The notes beneath the pieces are model-generated. The model was given only the letters and a program-made list of their open reading frames with translations. It was not told where the DNA came from and did no database searches. 26,913 bases of DNA from CAYOHY01 sp964403885 (GTDB lineage: Bacteria > Actinomycetota > Coriobacteriia > Anaerosomatales > PHET01): positions 1 through 26,913 of the forward strand of contig CAYOHY010000028.1 of assembly GCA_964403885.1 (NCBI GenBank), read 5' to 3'. The stretch's first letter is position 1, and each line of letters begins with the position of its first letter. A program made the position numbers and the translations under genes. Shown piece after piece: positions 26,084-26,913 of the stretch.

Positions 26084-26482
26084 ATGGCTGAGAACAAGGC
26101 TGTCTATCTCGGCACCGGCCGCCGCAAGAACGCGGTTGCCCGTGTGCGTCTGGTGCCTGGCACCGGTGTCGTCACCTGCAACAAGAAGACCGCTGCCGAG
26201 TACTTCGGCCGCGAGGCTCTCGTCAACTACGCGCTCATCCCGTTCAAGGTCACCGAGACCGTCGATCGTTTCGACGTCATCGCGACCATGCACGGCGGTG
26301 GCGTCTCGGGTCAGGCCGGCGCGCTTCGCCTCGGCATCGCCCGTGCGCTTCTCGAGGCCGGCGAGGACTATCGTCCCGAGCTCAAGAAGGCCGGCCTGCT
26401 GCGCCGCGACCCGCGTATGGTCGAGCGCAAGAAGTACGGTCTCAAGAAGGCCCGCAAGCGCCCGCAGTTCAGCAAGCGCTAG
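26084..26482 (+). CDS. rpsI: Ribosomal protein S9
   Basis: 30S head protein whose C-terminal tail reaches P-site tRNA. It has 132 residues. ATG 26084 follows GGAGGG at the end of rplM. The segment YLGTGRRKNAVARVRLVPGT and the typical basic end KKARKRPQFSKR are present, including the terminal Lys-Arg that contacts tRNA. It is coupled to rplM and followed by a terminator. Confidence 0.97.
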   Translation: MAENKAVYLGTGRRKNAVARVRLVPGTGVVTCNKKTAAEYFGREALVNYALIPFKVTETVDRFDVIATMHGGGVSGQAGALRLGIARALLEAGEDYRPELKKAGLLRRDPRMVERKKYGLKKARKRPQFSKR

Positions 26483-26513
26483 GACCTCTTCACCGCACAA
26501 CAGCAAACCGAAC

Positions 26514-26550
26514 CGGGGCCTGCCGCTTGCGGCGGGCCCCGTGTCTGTTA
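26514..26550 (+). terminator. Rho-independent terminator after rpsI
   Basis: A 12-pair stem (26514-26525 with 26530-26541) with one T-G pair and the loop CTTG, preceded by an A-rich stretch and followed by TGTCTGTTA. It ends the rplM-rpsI unit. The tail is only moderately T-rich. glmM begins 25 bases after the stem. Confidence 0.75.
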
Positions 26551-26566
26551 CAGGAGACGAGACGAC

Positions 26567-26913
26567 ATGAGCACGCGACTCTTTGGCACTGACGGCGTAC
26601 GCGGCATCGCGAACAAGGAGCTCACACCTGAGCTTGCGTTCCGACTGGGAGAGGCCGCCGGCCACTTCCTGGCCGATCACGGCAAGGGCCGCATCGTCGT
26701 GGGCCGAGACACGCGCCGCAGCGGCGAGATGCTCGAGGCCGCACTCGTTGCCGGCATCACCGCAGGTGGCGGCGATGCGCTCGTGTGCGGCATCGTCCCG
26801 ACTCCCGCGGTGGCGCATCTGGTGCGCGAGCTTGGGGCGGACGGCGGCGTGGTCATCTCGGCGAGCCACAACCCTCCCGAGTACAACGGCATCAAGCTGT
26901 TCAGCCGCGAGGG
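26567..26913 (+). CDS. glmM: Phosphoglucosamine mutase, 3' end cut by the window edge
   Basis: Converts glucosamine-6-phosphate to glucosamine-1-phosphate for UDP-GlcNAc, a peptidoglycan precursor; cytoplasmic. The first 115 residues are visible. ATG 26567 (MSTRLFGTDGVRGIANKELT) follows AGGAG (26552-26556) by 10 bases. The motif GTDGVRG (7-13) and the phosphoserine loop ISASHNP with Ser100 distinguish this branch of the phosphohexomutases. The position after rpsI is common in actinobacteria. The rest of the gene lies outside the window. Confidence 0.95.
   Translation, partial: MSTRLFGTDGVRGIANKELTPELAFRLGEAAGHFLADHGKGRIVVGRDTRRSGEMLEAALVAGITAGGGDALVCGIVPTPAVAHLVRELGADGGVVISASHNPPEYNGIKLFSRE

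Overview
The window is a GC-rich bacterial chromosome segment in which every gene lies on the + strand. It carries the joined str–S10–spc–alpha ribosomal protein supercluster, from the end of rpoC to the start of glmM. I count 42 protein-coding genes: 40 complete and two cut by the window edges. There are no tRNA or rRNA genes, insertion sequences, phage genes or CRISPR arrays. Gene order (secY-adk-map-infA-rpmJ-rpsM-rpsK-rpsD-rpoA-rplQ … truA-rplM-rpsI-glmM), high GC, frequent GTG/TTG starts and an ECF transporter module between rplQ and truA suggest an actinobacterium, most likely Coriobacteriia or a relative. That placement is inference from order and composition, not from a search.

Layout: 1-3149 rpoC (5' end missing) and a strong terminator. 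3224-6398 str operon promoter, rpsL, rpsG, fusA, with no tuf after fusA. 6462-11699 S10 block (rpsJ to rpsQ). 11776-15555 spc block (rplN to rpmD). A terminator-like hairpin and an extended -10 promoter then precede rplO-secY-adk-map-infA (15705-19157). 19276-22167 alpha block (rpmJ, rpsM, rpsK, rpsD, rpoA, rplQ) ends at a strong terminator. 22252-25503 ecfA1-ecfA2-ecfT-truA. 25522-26482 rplM-rpsI under their own promoter, then a terminator and the start of glmM.

The genes form one growth module: ribosome assembly (most r-proteins), RNA polymerase (RpoC, RpoA), translation factors (EF-G, IF-1), protein export and N-terminal processing (SecY, methionine aminopeptidase), nucleotide balance (adenylate kinase), tRNA pseudouridylation (TruA), vitamin/metal uptake energetics (EcfAAT) and cell-wall precursor supply (GlmM).

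Three observations stand out. (1) RpoC ends in an extra domain of about 62 residues that aligns without gaps, at about one-third identity, with the C-terminal domain of the RpoA encoded in this same window. It keeps the equivalents of the main DNA-contacting Arg and Asn. (2) The rpsL and rplM promoters, 22 kb apart, share an identical 19-bp upstream box at the same distance from consensus-like -35/-10 elements. (3) Many spacers in this otherwise packed cluster hold GC-rich stem-loops next to ribosome binding sites. These are candidate ribosomal-protein leaders, including a possible pseudoknot that would cover the rplM Shine-Dalgarno sequence and tandem hairpins at rplX-rplE, where S8 acts in E. 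coli.
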